A stretch of 40,969 nt of DNA from Isosphaeraceae bacterium (GTDB taxonomy: Bacteria; Planctomycetota; Planctomycetia; Isosphaerales; Isosphaeraceae). The translations under genes and the position numbers were made by a program. Location: the NCBI GenBank assembly GCA_025356475.1, contig JANXSX010000131.1, positions 1 to 40,969 on the forward strand. The letters run 5' to 3'. Below are positions 17,501-24,961 of the stretch, in pieces. Position 1 is the first letter of the stretch. Each line of letters starts with the position of its first letter. A model generated the notes under the pieces. It was not told the DNA's origin and made no database searches. It worked only from the letters and a program-made list of their open reading frames with translations.

Positions 17501-17898
17501 TGATACGTGACCTGCTCGTAGGCTTGGGCCAGGGCACTCGCGATCGCGCCGTTAGGCCCGTCATGTTCCAGAGCATTGCGGAACGTGGCGATCGCTGGCT
17601 CGAACCGACGATCGAGCAAGTCTGTAAAACCATCGAACGGAATCTGGCCGCCCGACGGGACATCAAGAGCATCTTGAATGGCGTAACGATAGATCGCATG
17701 GAGGAACATTGACGCGCGAACCCGTTCGTAGAGGTTCTCCGCGCGTTGACGGAACGCTTCTAATTCCTCACAAGCCACAAGCAGTTCGGTCGTGGAGAGT
17801 GGCCCGACCATGTCGCGTAACGACCGATCACGAACTGAGGGGTCGAGGCTTCGAATCGTGTCAAGGATCGGTCGGGTCGAGGCGGTCGTGGCGGACAC
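14545..17898 (-). CDS. GHMP-kinase-like and UDPGP nucleotidyltransferase fusion
   Basis: This 1117-residue protein appears bifunctional. Residues 1-180 are helical and unassigned. A GHMP-kinase-like region follows: substrate motif VRLDLTHSAWSD (187-198) as in L-fucokinase and heptose kinases, a divergent motif 2 at IPKGSRLAVSTNLLAS (318-333), GGSGGGWQDSGGV (371-383) and motif 3 GGMSGGGMGFF (532-542). From about 740 to 1010 lies a UTP-glucose-1-phosphate uridylyltransferase-type fold: VVSLAAGVGSRW (744-755), VKAINPF, PPGHFYE and the metal site VHNIDTLG (928-935). Inferred role: phosphorylate a free sugar and activate it to an NDP-sugar. Domain order is the reverse of bacterial FKP, where the pyrophosphorylase comes first. 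GTG 17898 has AGGAG 9 bases upstream. It lies 33 bases after the GalU-like gene and overlaps the epimerase gene. Substrate unknown. Confidence 0.85.
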   Translation of the reverse strand: MSATTASTRPILDTIRSLDPSVRDRSLRDMVGPLSTTELLVACEELEAFRQRAENLYERVRASMFLHAIYRYAIQDALDVPSGGQIPFDGFTDLLDRRFEPAIATFRNALEHDGPNGAIASALAQAYEQVTYQTLADQVRRSVRSCRGNRWMFRVGQTSEHPIRIHPRLLERDDDGLFPILIERTPVRLDLTHSAWSDIFFLGMDYPEGARVLNISVDLGVHGRDTAPLPPIETRLRIITEPVLRLTSIDLNACKDVQTLEELFNFGNDYLGLVKAGVIASGLIPPSLEGTSAKLDELLAQIVRPGHGIEIVSKVNDIPKGSRLAVSTNLLASLISLMMRATSQARNLVGALEMDEARVVVSRAILGEWLGGSGGGWQDSGGVFPGVKLIQGETTGDEDPEWNVSQGRLLPSHTLLDTSTTGFNSALADSLVLVHGGMAQNVGPILNMVTEKYLLRSKSEWNARSEALEIYRQIVEAVQAADIRRLGSLTMQNWQGPLKAIIPWVSNRFTEAIIEGAKAELGEDFWGFLMLGGMSGGGMGFFVAPHRREAFRDTIRKIMHKVKSDLDDALPFAMEPVVYDFKINPNGTYSELAVGSAALMPPRYYTIQVPTMIAAPAGTVDPLRMADVDHFANGSKDTGELLRVFRTMINNLFPVMRSAGGATSNWDQETERQKRENGFDPVQHAQLRDDLQRGRIGLARNRLPVDTDIRDVEDSDLIQAQSAHPSEAATRRGEDAIRAGKVAVVSLAAGVGSRWTTGAGVVKAINPFLMLDGKHRSFLEMHLAKTQRTQDTYDATIPHVVTTSFLTHNAIERHLDRTKNYGHQGPTYLSPGQSIGQRLVPMARDLTFLWEEQIHETLDENKQKVREAGRRAILDWARSKGEGSDYNDNVPIQRFNPPGHFYEVPNMLRNGVLARLLADQPSVEWLMVHNIDTLGANLDPSVFGEVLDRGAVLSFEVIPRRIEDRGGGLARVAGRLRLLEGLAQPREDTEFKLRYYNTLTTWVNIDAFLASMRLSRVDLASSPEKVSAAVRSLAARVPTYVTIKDVKRRWGHAQEDVFPVAQFEKLWGDLTSLSDVSSSFLAVDRRRGQQLKDAAQLDGWANDGSCEYVRSLCQFSV

Positions 17899-17931
17899 TA
17901 AGGAGCTCCTGAATTCGACGTGGAACAGCGG

Positions 17932-18894
17932 CTACCGGATTTCGCCCGCGTTCTGTTCGATTCTCAAGATCGATTCCAAGAGCGAGCCGAGCATGTGCTG
18001 GCGGTCGACTCCAGCCAAAGAGAGAGCAATCTGAGCATCGACGAATCCAAACTTGACCCCAAGATTATGCCGACTCCCTCGCGTCTCGAGCGCGAGATAG
18101 GGCTCACGTCGGGCCAGAGCATCGAGCGCACCGGTCAATTGGATCTGTCCAGCCTCACGGACGTCGTCGCGAACCATCTGGTCGAGCAACTCAAAGACCC
18201 CAGGCGTCAGAACGTGCATCCCAAAGAAACAAAGATAGTGGGCGGATCGGAGGCCCGGGACCTGGAGGCGAAGTTCGGCCAAGGTAGGGGTTGGCTTCTC
18301 AATGATTTCGTCGATTGCATAGACATCGGGCCGATCGCGAAGCCGCTTCCCAGTCAGGGTTCCATACTGATGAATGAGATGCTCACGTGTCGCTTGTACT
18401 GCGGAGACAGCACACTCTTTCATTGCGGCAAGCTCAAGCAATTGACGCGCACAGCGACGTCTTTCACTTGAGATATAAACATGGTCGCCTAGAAGGAGGA
18501 GCACGGGCTCTCCAGCGGCGAACTCGCGAGCCGACCAGACGGCGTGACCGTATCCATGCGGGTCCGGCTGAACGGCGAAACTCAAACGGGATTCAAGCTC
18601 GGCGAGTCGGCGAGCTTGCTCATCGGCCCATTCGACACCCTTGAATCCACCAGCGAGTTGCTGGGCATAGGAGTGGAAATGGCGGCGATAATAATCTTCG
18701 TCTCCAGGAGCGACCACGACACAGATTTTCTCGATCCCACTGTCGAGTGCTTCCTCAGCGATGATCTGAAGGACAGGCTTGGTGAGACCGTCTCGGTCGA
18801 CCAGTGGCAACATCGCCTTTTGGACGGTATCGGAGGCTGGGTACTGACGGGCACCGCGTCCTGCTGCCGTGATCACTGCTTTCGTAATCTGCAC
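17932..18894 (-). CDS. GalU-like sugar-1-phosphate nucleotidyltransferase
   Basis: A 320-residue protein of the GalU/RfbA nucleotidyltransferase family, which joins an NTP and a sugar-1-phosphate. It shows VITAAGRGARQYP at the nucleotide loop, KAMLPLVDRDGLTKPVLQ, the metal site LLLGDHVYIS, YGTLTG and EIIEKPTP. Sequence fits UTP-glucose-1-phosphate uridylyltransferase best, giving UDP-glucose, but the base and sugar are not proven. GTG 18894 is chosen since GAGG lies 7 bases upstream and homology starts there. The open frame runs on through the tRNA-Asp gene on the other strand, which cannot be coding. It is the first gene of the three-gene sugar-nucleotide operon. Confidence 0.88.
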   Translation of the reverse strand: MQITKAVITAAGRGARQYPASDTVQKAMLPLVDRDGLTKPVLQIIAEEALDSGIEKICVVVAPGDEDYYRRHFHSYAQQLAGGFKGVEWADEQARRLAELESRLSFAVQPDPHGYGHAVWSAREFAAGEPVLLLLGDHVYISSERRRCARQLLELAAMKECAVSAVQATREHLIHQYGTLTGKRLRDRPDVYAIDEIIEKPTPTLAELRLQVPGLRSAHYLCFFGMHVLTPGVFELLDQMVRDDVREAGQIQLTGALDALARREPYLALETRGSRHNLGVKFGFVDAQIALSLAGVDRQHMLGSLLESILRIEQNAGEIR

Positions 18895-18979
18895 GAAACC
18901 GCCTCGAAGATCAAACTGCGACAGGACCAAGAAGGATCTAAGGTAGCGAAGCAGAATCGAAAACAAAAGGGGCAATCTC

Positions 18980-19008
18980 TTGACAATAGGCATGCTGGAC
19001 GAAATACT
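18980..19008 (+). promoter_or_regulatory. predicted promoter of tRNA-Asp
   Basis: A perfect TTGACA at 18980-18985 is followed after 17 bases by AATACT (19003-19008), four of six matches to the -10. The start would be near 19015, about 12 bases before the mature tRNA. Confidence 0.55.
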
Positions 19009-19026
19009 AATCGTGTCCTCAGCGAT

Positions 19027-19100
19027 GGGGATGTAGCTCAATTGGTTAGAGCACCGCCCTGTCACGGCGGAGGTTGTGGGTTCGAGCCCCATCATCCTCG
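19027..19100 (+). tRNA. tRNA-Asp (anticodon GTC)
   Basis: The 74-base sequence folds as a full cloverleaf. Acceptor GGGGATG pairs with CATCCTC (one G-U), the D arm is GCTC/GAGC, the anticodon stem CCGCC/GGCGG encloses CTGTCAC with anticodon GTC, and the T arm is GTGGG-TTCGAGC-CCCAT. Discriminator is G, as required for Asp. The CCA end is not encoded. It is flanked by its own promoter and terminator. Confidence 0.97.
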
Positions 19101-19110
19101 TTGAATATAT

Positions 19111-19142
19111 GAACCCTGGATTCGTTCCAGGGTTCTTTTTTT
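19111..19142 (+). terminator. rho-independent terminator after tRNA-Asp
   Basis: GAACCCTGGA (19111-19120) pairs perfectly with TCCAGGGTTC (19126-19135) around a 5-base loop, and is directly followed by seven T residues (19136-19142). This is the clearest intrinsic terminator in the window. Confidence 0.92.
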
Positions 19143-19475
19143 CGCGAATTCCGAATGTGTGTGCCGGCGAGGGGAGTTCCCGACCCTGCGAGTCCTCCCT
19201 TCTTCCGACCATTTTGGCTCGGTTCTGAAGAGATCCACCCCGGTTTTCCGTTTGTAGTTTTCGTCAGGAACTCAATTAGCCGACGTCGAAACGGCTTTGG
19301 GGTCAATAGTCGCCTGACCTTGAATCTCAACTGGTTTTGACTTAGTGTGTGACGGTCGATCGTTCGATCGTTGCCAGGCCCGCGAAGTGTTCCAGGTTGT
19401 CGCGCCGGTCGAGGCGTGTCTCGCAGAAGTCTCGAGCTTGATTATCGACCGGTTCAGGAGGTGCCCACCACCGCA
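19143..19475. other. 333-base intergenic region before the arginine decarboxylase gene
   Basis: Nothing coding is supported. A short perfect inverted repeat CGATCG-TT-CGATCG lies at 19357-19370 and might be an operator, but such GATCG-rich palindromes are common at this base composition. No convincing promoter pair was found. Confidence 0.4.
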
Positions 19476-20021
19476 ATGTACGTACCCAAGCAGCTTTTTT
19501 TCACAGCAGGTGTTGGTGTCCATCGTGAGAAGCTGACTAGCTTCGAGATGGCGCTCCGAGACGCGAGCATCGCGTGCTACAACCTCGTGCGTGTTTCGAG
19601 CATCTTCCCGCCCCGTTGCGAGGAAGTCTCGATCGAAGACGGGGTGAAGCAACTTTCTCCTGGCCAGATCGTGCATGTGGTCATGAGCGAAAGTGCCACT
19701 GCGGAGCCTAACCGTTTGATCGCAGCGAGCGTGGGAGTTGCTATCCCCAAGAACCGCGAGCTCTTCGGTTACCTCTCCGAGCATCACTCGTACGGTCAGA
19801 CCGCAAAGTATGCGGCCGATTACGCTGAGGACCTCGCCGCCGAAATGCTCGCGACCGTTCTGGGGGTTGAATTCAACCCGGAAAGCTCTTGGGACGAAAA
19901 ACGCGAGCTGTGGAAGATCGCTGACGTGATCACCTCGACCAAGAATGTGACCATCAGCGCTGTTGGCCACAAGGATGGACATTGGACCACGGTCATCGCA
20001 GCGGCGGTCCTCCTCGCGTAA
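19476..20021 (+). CDS. pyruvoyl-dependent arginine decarboxylase
   Basis: The enzyme makes agmatine from arginine for polyamine synthesis, using a pyruvoyl group formed by self-cleavage. The 181-residue precursor shows the cleavage site VSSIFPP, where the chain is expected to split between Ser41 and Ser42 so that Ser42 becomes pyruvoyl. Also present are FTAGVGVHREKLTSFE, ACYNLVRVSS, GVAIPKN and HWTTVIAAAVLL. ATG 19476 starts at the family's usual N-terminus. A good AGGAGG (19456-19461) lies 14 bases upstream, a long spacing; GTG 19461 touches that box and is too close. The family is best known from archaea and chlamydiae but is also found in planctomycetes. No agmatinase gene is adjacent. Confidence 0.93.
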   Translation: MYVPKQLFFTAGVGVHREKLTSFEMALRDASIACYNLVRVSSIFPPRCEEVSIEDGVKQLSPGQIVHVVMSESATAEPNRLIAASVGVAIPKNRELFGYLSEHHSYGQTAKYAADYAEDLAAEMLATVLGVEFNPESSWDEKRELWKIADVITSTKNVTISAVGHKDGHWTTVIAAAVLLA

Positions 20022-20064
20022 TCGAGTCCGGATGGGTCCCAAGCCCTGTTGGGAACTCGGCATA

Positions 20065-21093
20065 ATGTCCTCGCACACACGTATCATCCTCGTCGACCGC
20101 GATCACCCTGACCCGGAGATCGTGGCCGATGCTGCGTTTGTAATCCGGCAGGGTGGACTCGTCGCCTTCGCCACGGAGACAGTGTACGGTCTGGGAGCCA
20201 ATGCCACCGACCCGTCGGCAGTCGCCAAGATTTACGCGGCTAAGGGGCGTCCAGCATTCAACCCTCTGATCGTTCACACCGACACGATCGAACGAGCTCG
20301 GTCCTGTGTGATCGACTGGGATGATCGGGCCGAAAGACTCGCCACCAAGTTCTGGCCCGGGCCTTTGACACTGGTTCTACCCAGGTCTAAGTTAATCCCC
20401 GACCTCACAGCGGGTGGTTTGTCGACTGTCGGTGTTCGGATCCCAGCCCCAGCGATCGCTCGCGCCTTGATCAACGCGGCAGATTGTCCGATTGCCGCCC
20501 CGAGCGCGAATCGATCGAACCGAATTTCGCCGACCCAGGCGAGCCATGTTCACGACGATCTTAATGGCCGGATCGACTTGATTCTTGATAGCGGACCAAC
20601 CACTGTCGGCCTGGAGTCGACCGTGCTCGACCTGGTTTCCGACCGGCCTCGAATCCTCAGACCTGGATCGGTTCTGCGCGATCAGATTTGTGAAACGCTT
20701 GGGATCGAAATCGAAGAATTCGACCCCAATCGCGAATCAGCTCGACCGGTCAGTCCCGGAAACCTGCCTATCCACTACGCACCTCACACCCCATGCATTT
20801 TGATCAAACCGTCAGAACTCCCGCAAATTGACTTAAGTAATTGTGCCTTGATTCAATTTGGACCTGGGCAGGCAGAAACCGTTGGCAAGGTGGGCTTGAA
20901 TTTTCACTTGCTTGATCATTGCCAGGCGGGGCGAGAACTTTACGCGACGCTCCACCTGTGCGACCAAGCTCATGTCCGAATGATTCTCATCGTAACTCCA
21001 CCCGAAGGCCCCGAGTGGGTCGCGGTGCGGGACCGGGTGACACGAGCTTCGACTCCATTCAGTCGAAAAGTCGCCGCTGATCTAAAAGCGTGA
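20065..21093 (+). CDS. threonylcarbamoyl-AMP synthase, Sua5 type
   Basis: Sua5 makes threonylcarbamoyl-AMP from threonine, bicarbonate and ATP, the first step of the universal t6A37 tRNA modification. The 342-residue protein has an N-terminal YrdC domain (TETVYGLGANATDP, YAAKGRPAFNPLIVH, PTPA-like motif replaced by RIPAPAIA, and APSANRSNRISPT) and a C-terminal Sua5 domain joined by SPGNLPIHYAPHTP. This makes it the long Sua5 rather than short TsaC. ATG 20065 begins at the canonical position; the frame's upstream extension reads into the previous gene. It starts 43 bases after the arginine decarboxylase. Its last 35 bases overlap the end of convergent ruvB. Confidence 0.95.
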   Translation: MSSHTRIILVDRDHPDPEIVADAAFVIRQGGLVAFATETVYGLGANATDPSAVAKIYAAKGRPAFNPLIVHTDTIERARSCVIDWDDRAERLATKFWPGPLTLVLPRSKLIPDLTAGGLSTVGVRIPAPAIARALINAADCPIAAPSANRSNRISPTQASHVHDDLNGRIDLILDSGPTTVGLESTVLDLVSDRPRILRPGSVLRDQICETLGIEIEEFDPNRESARPVSPGNLPIHYAPHTPCILIKPSELPQIDLSNCALIQFGPGQAETVGKVGLNFHLLDHCQAGRELYATLHLCDQAHVRMILIVTPPEGPEWVAVRDRVTRASTPFSRKVAADLKA

Positions 21094-22147
21094 TTTCGGT
21101 CTCGAGGATAGGGGCGGGAGGCACCATGCCTAAATGAGCATAACCTGCTGCAGTTGCCTTGCGACCGCGCGGAGTGCGGACAATGTAGTGGCGACGCAAG
21201 AGATAAGGTTCGACCTCTTCATCGAGTGTATCGACCGCCAGATTCATGGTTGCCGCCAGTGCTTCAACACCCGTGGGACCACCGCCGAAGACTCTGATCA
21301 GAGTTTCCAAGTAGCGTCGGTCTTGCTTATCCATCCCTTCGGCATCGATCTCTTGCATTGCGAGAGCGGCCTGAGCAATTGGCAGAGTAATCTGACCGTC
21401 AGCCCGCGCTGTTGCGAAGTCACGCACCCAACGAAGTCGTGCGTTTGCTAACCGAGGCGTCCCTCGGCTACGTCGGGCCAGCTCCCAGGCTGCGTCTTCA
21501 GTAATGGTCGTCTTGAGCTTCTCGGCGTTGATTGTGACGATCCGGGCCAGGTCGGGGACGTCGTAAAATTCGAGGTGCTCGTGCATGTGGAAACGATCGC
21601 GGAGCGGCGCTGAGAGCATGCCGCTTCGTGTCGTTGCGCCAATGATCGTGAATTTCTTGAGAGGAAGGTTGATCGTTCGAGCGGACATCCCCTCGCCGAG
21701 AACCACATCGACTCGAAAATCTTCCATGACGGGGTAGATAAACTCTTCGACGGTCTTGGGCATCCGGTGAATTTCGTCGATGAAGAGGATCGAGCCTTCG
21801 ACAGCATTCGTCAGATAAGGCATCACATCCATTTTTTTATCGAGTGCAGGTCCACTCGTAATATTCAATTCAACACCAAGCTCATTGTGAAGCACAGTCG
21901 CAAACGTCGTTTTCCCCAGACCCGGCGGGCCGTCAAATAGAATATGGGGGAGCGGCTCATTGCGCTTCCGAGCCGCCGCCAGTGCGATCGAAAGTCGCTC
22001 AGCGACCGAGCGTTGACCGATAACTTCACTCAGGCGTTGGGGTCGAAGTTTCTCCTCAACAGCGTCCGTTGGCTTTGTAGATCGCGAGGGCTCGCTCTCA
22101 TGATCGTCATCGTCCGGATGTGGACCTTGAATGATTTTTTCGCGCAT
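21059..22147 (-). CDS. ruvB: Holliday junction branch migration ATPase RuvB
   Basis: RuvB is the hexameric AAA+ motor that, with RuvA, drives branch migration of Holliday junctions. The 362-residue product has Walker A GPPGLGKTT (73-81), Walker B LFIDEIH (121-127), sensor segment GATTRSG and APLRDRF, and the winged-helix C-terminal domain with RGTPRLANARLRWVRDFA. The N-terminal 30 residues form an acidic extension (DDDDHESEP) longer than in E. coli. It is the last gene of an operon that begins with ruvA and contains two zinc-ribbon genes between. Its end overlaps convergent sua5 by 35 bases. Confidence 0.98.
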   Translation of the reverse strand: MREKIIQGPHPDDDDHESEPSRSTKPTDAVEEKLRPQRLSEVIGQRSVAERLSIALAAARKRNEPLPHILFDGPPGLGKTTFATVLHNELGVELNITSGPALDKKMDVMPYLTNAVEGSILFIDEIHRMPKTVEEFIYPVMEDFRVDVVLGEGMSARTINLPLKKFTIIGATTRSGMLSAPLRDRFHMHEHLEFYDVPDLARIVTINAEKLKTTITEDAAWELARRSRGTPRLANARLRWVRDFATARADGQITLPIAQAALAMQEIDAEGMDKQDRRYLETLIRVFGGGPTGVEALAATMNLAVDTLDEEVEPYLLRRHYIVRTPRGRKATAAGYAHLGMVPPAPILETEITLLDQRRLFD

Positions 22148-22167
22148 CGGTCGGTCACTCCCTTGGT

Positions 22168-23139
22168 TCAGTTCGATTTGGTGGCGATCACGATCCCAAT
22201 CATCAGGACGATCGAGACAATCAGGGCGACCAGCATCAGTATCTTAGTGATCGAGATTGGGGCACGACCGATCGAACGGCCATTCTGCCCATTGAGGATG
22301 AATCGATACAGCTTCGATCGGTAGCGATACGCCATGATGAAGACGGGCGCAAGTGCCGCCTGTGAGGTTGCATCTTGCATCAGGACATTCACATGAATAT
22401 TCCTCGCGGAACCGCCGAGCTCTCCGGAGACAGCCGCCGCTTCGAGTGCTTCAAGCCGATTTTGGGCTAACGGACGAGCATAGCGCCGAGCGACCGAAAA
22501 CTGCTCGACTGTCACCTTTTCGAGGTCAACCTCCTGGGGGGGCACAGCCGTGCTGATATCGAAAGGCTCGATCCCCACCAATTCGCCGGTTGTCACCCCT
22601 TCGCTCGCCGGAATCCACAGGTCAGGATACGTCCGTTCCCAACTTCCTGAGACAGGTGCCCACGAGGCCCGAGCGTTCCAGGGGACCTTGCCTGAATCCG
22701 CCGTCCAGTGTGTTTTCACTAAGGTCGTAAAGATCCAGTATGGGACAAACACGGGTCGAAGCTCGGTCAGACGGGCGGCCGAGCGGATGTCGCTCGGGTG
22801 CCAGAAGCTCGATCCAAGCCAGGCCATCAGCATTGTTTCTGCTCGGACATGATCGATCGCGAATGGGATCACAGCCTCGGGTTCAAGAATCCCCTTGCTT
22901 CCATCTTCCTGGAGATCAACCGACCCGCAGAACGGACATTTCAGGGCTTTGACGGACGCGTCGTAATTCATCGACGCTCCGCAGCCGTGACACTCGAAGT
23001 TGAGAGCCTTAAGTGCCAGGGTCTTGGGCCGAGTCGCCCGATGGTCGGATACCTCGCGACCACAGTTCGAGCAAAAGAGATCGTTGAGGTCCACGAGCGC
23101 GCCGCAGACCATGCAGCGGTCAAGCTGTGTGGAACTCAT
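22168..23139 (-). CDS. zinc-ribbon membrane protein, second of a tandem pair
   Basis: A 323-residue protein with two N-terminal zinc ribbons, Cys9/12/23/26 and Cys50/53/68/71. A mixed domain follows (VIPFAIDHVRAETMLMAWL, then YWIFTTLVKTHW), then a conserved strand pair LYRFILNGQNGRSIGRAPIS and one C-terminal transmembrane helix (about 296-318). It is paralogous to the gene directly upstream; shared features are the WL segment, EPF/EPY motif, the LYR..INGQ.G strand and the tail anchor. The layout matches the TFIIB-type zinc-ribbon proteins often misnamed PriA-like. Function is unknown. ATG 23139 overlaps the upstream stop as ATGA; ruvB starts 20 bases downstream. Confidence 0.8.
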   Translation of the reverse strand: MSSTQLDRCMVCGALVDLNDLFCSNCGREVSDHRATRPKTLALKALNFECHGCGASMNYDASVKALKCPFCGSVDLQEDGSKGILEPEAVIPFAIDHVRAETMLMAWLGSSFWHPSDIRSAARLTELRPVFVPYWIFTTLVKTHWTADSGKVPWNARASWAPVSGSWERTYPDLWIPASEGVTTGELVGIEPFDISTAVPPQEVDLEKVTVEQFSVARRYARPLAQNRLEALEAAAVSGELGGSARNIHVNVLMQDATSQAALAPVFIMAYRYRSKLYRFILNGQNGRSIGRAPISITKILMLVALIVSIVLMIGIVIATKSN

Positions 23140-24215
23140 CGTCCCACCCCCGACACTAGCAGTCCGATGATCAACCCAAGGACAATGACCAAGGCGACAA
23201 CCGTGGCGATCATCGTCTTGTCGACCGGCTGATTCCCTTCAATTTTGCCGGTCTGACCATTGATCAAAATTCGATAGAGCTTATCCTTGTACTTATAAGA
23301 ACGAACATAAAATGGTAACAGAATCAAGTCGGAGCCTTGATGCGAGAAGTTCGTTTCGACTTGAAGGCTTTGCGAAGTGTCACCAGGTAAGAACGAGGCG
23401 ATTGCGGCGTGCTGGCGGCGTTCATACTCTTGACTGACCTGAGTGTAGGCTGCCTCTTTGTCGATCGAGTATTCCTCGCTCAACCAGCCTGCAAGGTACT
23501 TGGGTTCGTACCGTTTGAGCGCTGCGAGTTCGTAAGGCTCAACCCATTCGGCGACATCTTGAGGAAGTCCCTTCGAGGCACTCAAGAGGTAGAAGGTGTG
23601 ATACGCGTCGAGCTGACCCGCAAGTGGATACCACTCCGTCTCTTGGACCCGACGGGTCATCGTCACGGTCTTGCCGTTATTATCGCGAGTGGTATACGTC
23701 TCGGTGCGATACCAGTGTTCACCGATCTGCGCCGACCAGCGAGAATCCGCCCTGACACTGAAGGACCAGAACGGCAGGTAGATCCCACGAAGTCCCTCCG
23801 CCTTTGCGTCTCGGAACAAGTTTCTTGGCCGAAACAGGCCCCCCGATGCCAACCAGTCACGGTAGATTTGCTCCGCACGATCGGCTGGACACTCAAAGCC
23901 TAAGACGAATTCAGGATCTTGGCGATCGGGCTGGCTGGGTAGGTCGACGACGAACGTCGAGGCACAGAAGGGGCAGGTCGTCGCTCGGGAGCCCTGCTCG
24001 CAACGGACCTGGGCACCACAGTTTTTGCACATAAACCCATCGACCAACGTGCTCTGTGAGAGCATGGTCTGGTTGGGACGCTTCCAGCCGCAACCTGTGC
24101 AGAACCGGTCCTTATCTTCGATTGGCCCCGAGCACTGCGGGCAAGTCGACGCGTGGGGCGCATTCATCGCGGCTGGTGCTTGAGGCTTACCCAAAGCTGT
24201 ACTGCCTGTGGACAT
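23136..24215 (-). CDS. zinc-ribbon membrane protein, first of a tandem pair
   Basis: A 359-residue protein with two zinc ribbons, Cys25/28/39/42 and Cys63/66/81/84. A middle domain reads FVLGFECPADRAEQIYRDWL, then YLPFWSFSVRADSRWSAQIG. A helical part follows, LAGWLSEEYSIDKEAAY, then LYRILINGQTGKIEGNQPVD and a final transmembrane helix (about 333-355). This is the general plan of TFIIB-type zinc-ribbon membrane proteins known in Firmicutes and other bacteria, whose function is not established. The protein would be tail-anchored with its zinc ribbons in the cytoplasm. It starts 31 bases after ruvA and overlaps the second zinc-ribbon gene by ATGA, so both are embedded in the ruv operon. Confidence 0.82.
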   Translation of the reverse strand: MSTGSTALGKPQAPAAMNAPHASTCPQCSGPIEDKDRFCTGCGWKRPNQTMLSQSTLVDGFMCKNCGAQVRCEQGSRATTCPFCASTFVVDLPSQPDRQDPEFVLGFECPADRAEQIYRDWLASGGLFRPRNLFRDAKAEGLRGIYLPFWSFSVRADSRWSAQIGEHWYRTETYTTRDNNGKTVTMTRRVQETEWYPLAGQLDAYHTFYLLSASKGLPQDVAEWVEPYELAALKRYEPKYLAGWLSEEYSIDKEAAYTQVSQEYERRQHAAIASFLPGDTSQSLQVETNFSHQGSDLILLPFYVRSYKYKDKLYRILINGQTGKIEGNQPVDKTMIATVVALVIVLGLIIGLLVSGVGR

Positions 24216-24246
24216 AACTTAGCGTCCTGATAATCCGCCGCTCGAG

Positions 24247-24894
24247 TCATTTGTCTTGGTAGTAAATCGCCTCGATCAGGTCCGCGACGCTCTTATATTT
24301 CTTTTTGCCGGTCAATGCCCGATCGATTGCCAGCCTTGCTTGACTTTCGGTATGACCGACCGACATCAAGGCGGCGAACGTGTCGCGGATCACGTCGGGT
24401 TCGGCATTGTCGGGGACGCCGTTGACCTCAACGGAGACTGTGGAATCGATTGGCTTCTCGACCATGAGTGCGAACTTGCCAACCTTGCGACGAAGCTTGG
24501 CGACGATCCGTTCGGCAGTAGCCTCGCCGATTCCAGGATAGGTCGCAAGCATCTTCACATCCTGATCCTGAATCGTTCGAGCGAACTCGCGGACCGGCCT
24601 GACCATCGCGCGGAGAGCCTTGCGGACGCCGACCCCATCAACCGAACAGAAAACTTCAAAGAATTCACGGTCGATCGCCGTCAGAAAGCCCACCAATCGG
24701 GGAGTCATCCGCCCCCCCATCGTGTTCCCTTCGATATAGAAAATCGTCTGGAGCGCCACAAGCTCGCCAAGTTGGGTTTGTAACTGACGCCGAGTATATT
24801 CCGGGATGAGAATTTCGAGTTCAAAGGGATCGACCCCGAGCGTTAGCTCTTCCTCGGCCACATGTCGTAAAATCCCGCGAACTTGGTTAATCAC
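24247..24894 (-). CDS. ruvA: Holliday junction DNA helicase subunit RuvA
   Basis: RuvA binds four-way junctions as a tetramer and recruits RuvB. The 215-residue product has the N-terminal OB fold ([12 protein letters not shown]), the two helix-hairpin-helix motifs ([16 protein letters not shown] and [20 protein letters not shown]), and the C-terminal RuvB-contact domain with [20 protein letters not shown] at 24892-24894 is the start; no strong Shine-Dalgarno is visible. It is the first gene of ruvA, zinc-ribbon 1, zinc-ribbon 2, ruvB. No ruvC is in the window. Confidence 0.96.
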   Translation of the reverse strand: MINQVRGILRHVAEEELTLGVDPFELEILIPEYTRRQLQTQLGELVALQTIFYIEGNTMGGRMTPRLVGFLTAIDREFFEVFCSVDGVGVRKALRAMVRPVREFARTIQDQDVKMLATYPGIGEATAERIVAKLRRKVGKFALMVEKPIDSTVSVEVNGVPDNAEPDVIRDTFAALMSVGHTESQARLAIDRALTGKKKYKSVADLIEAIYYQDK

Positions 24895-24961
24895 CGGTCA
24901 GATGCCCCCGGACTATCGACAGAACTTATTCGATGAATGTTTGTCCACTGATTATCGCAGT

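Noticed and set aside
18895-19212. N-terminal extension of the GalU-like frame
   Set aside because: It runs through the tRNA-Asp gene and its terminator; GTG 18894 with GAGG upstream starts the homologous region.
19357-19370. CGATCG inverted repeat as an operator
   Set aside because: Short and of a type common at this base composition; no second copy near a promoter.
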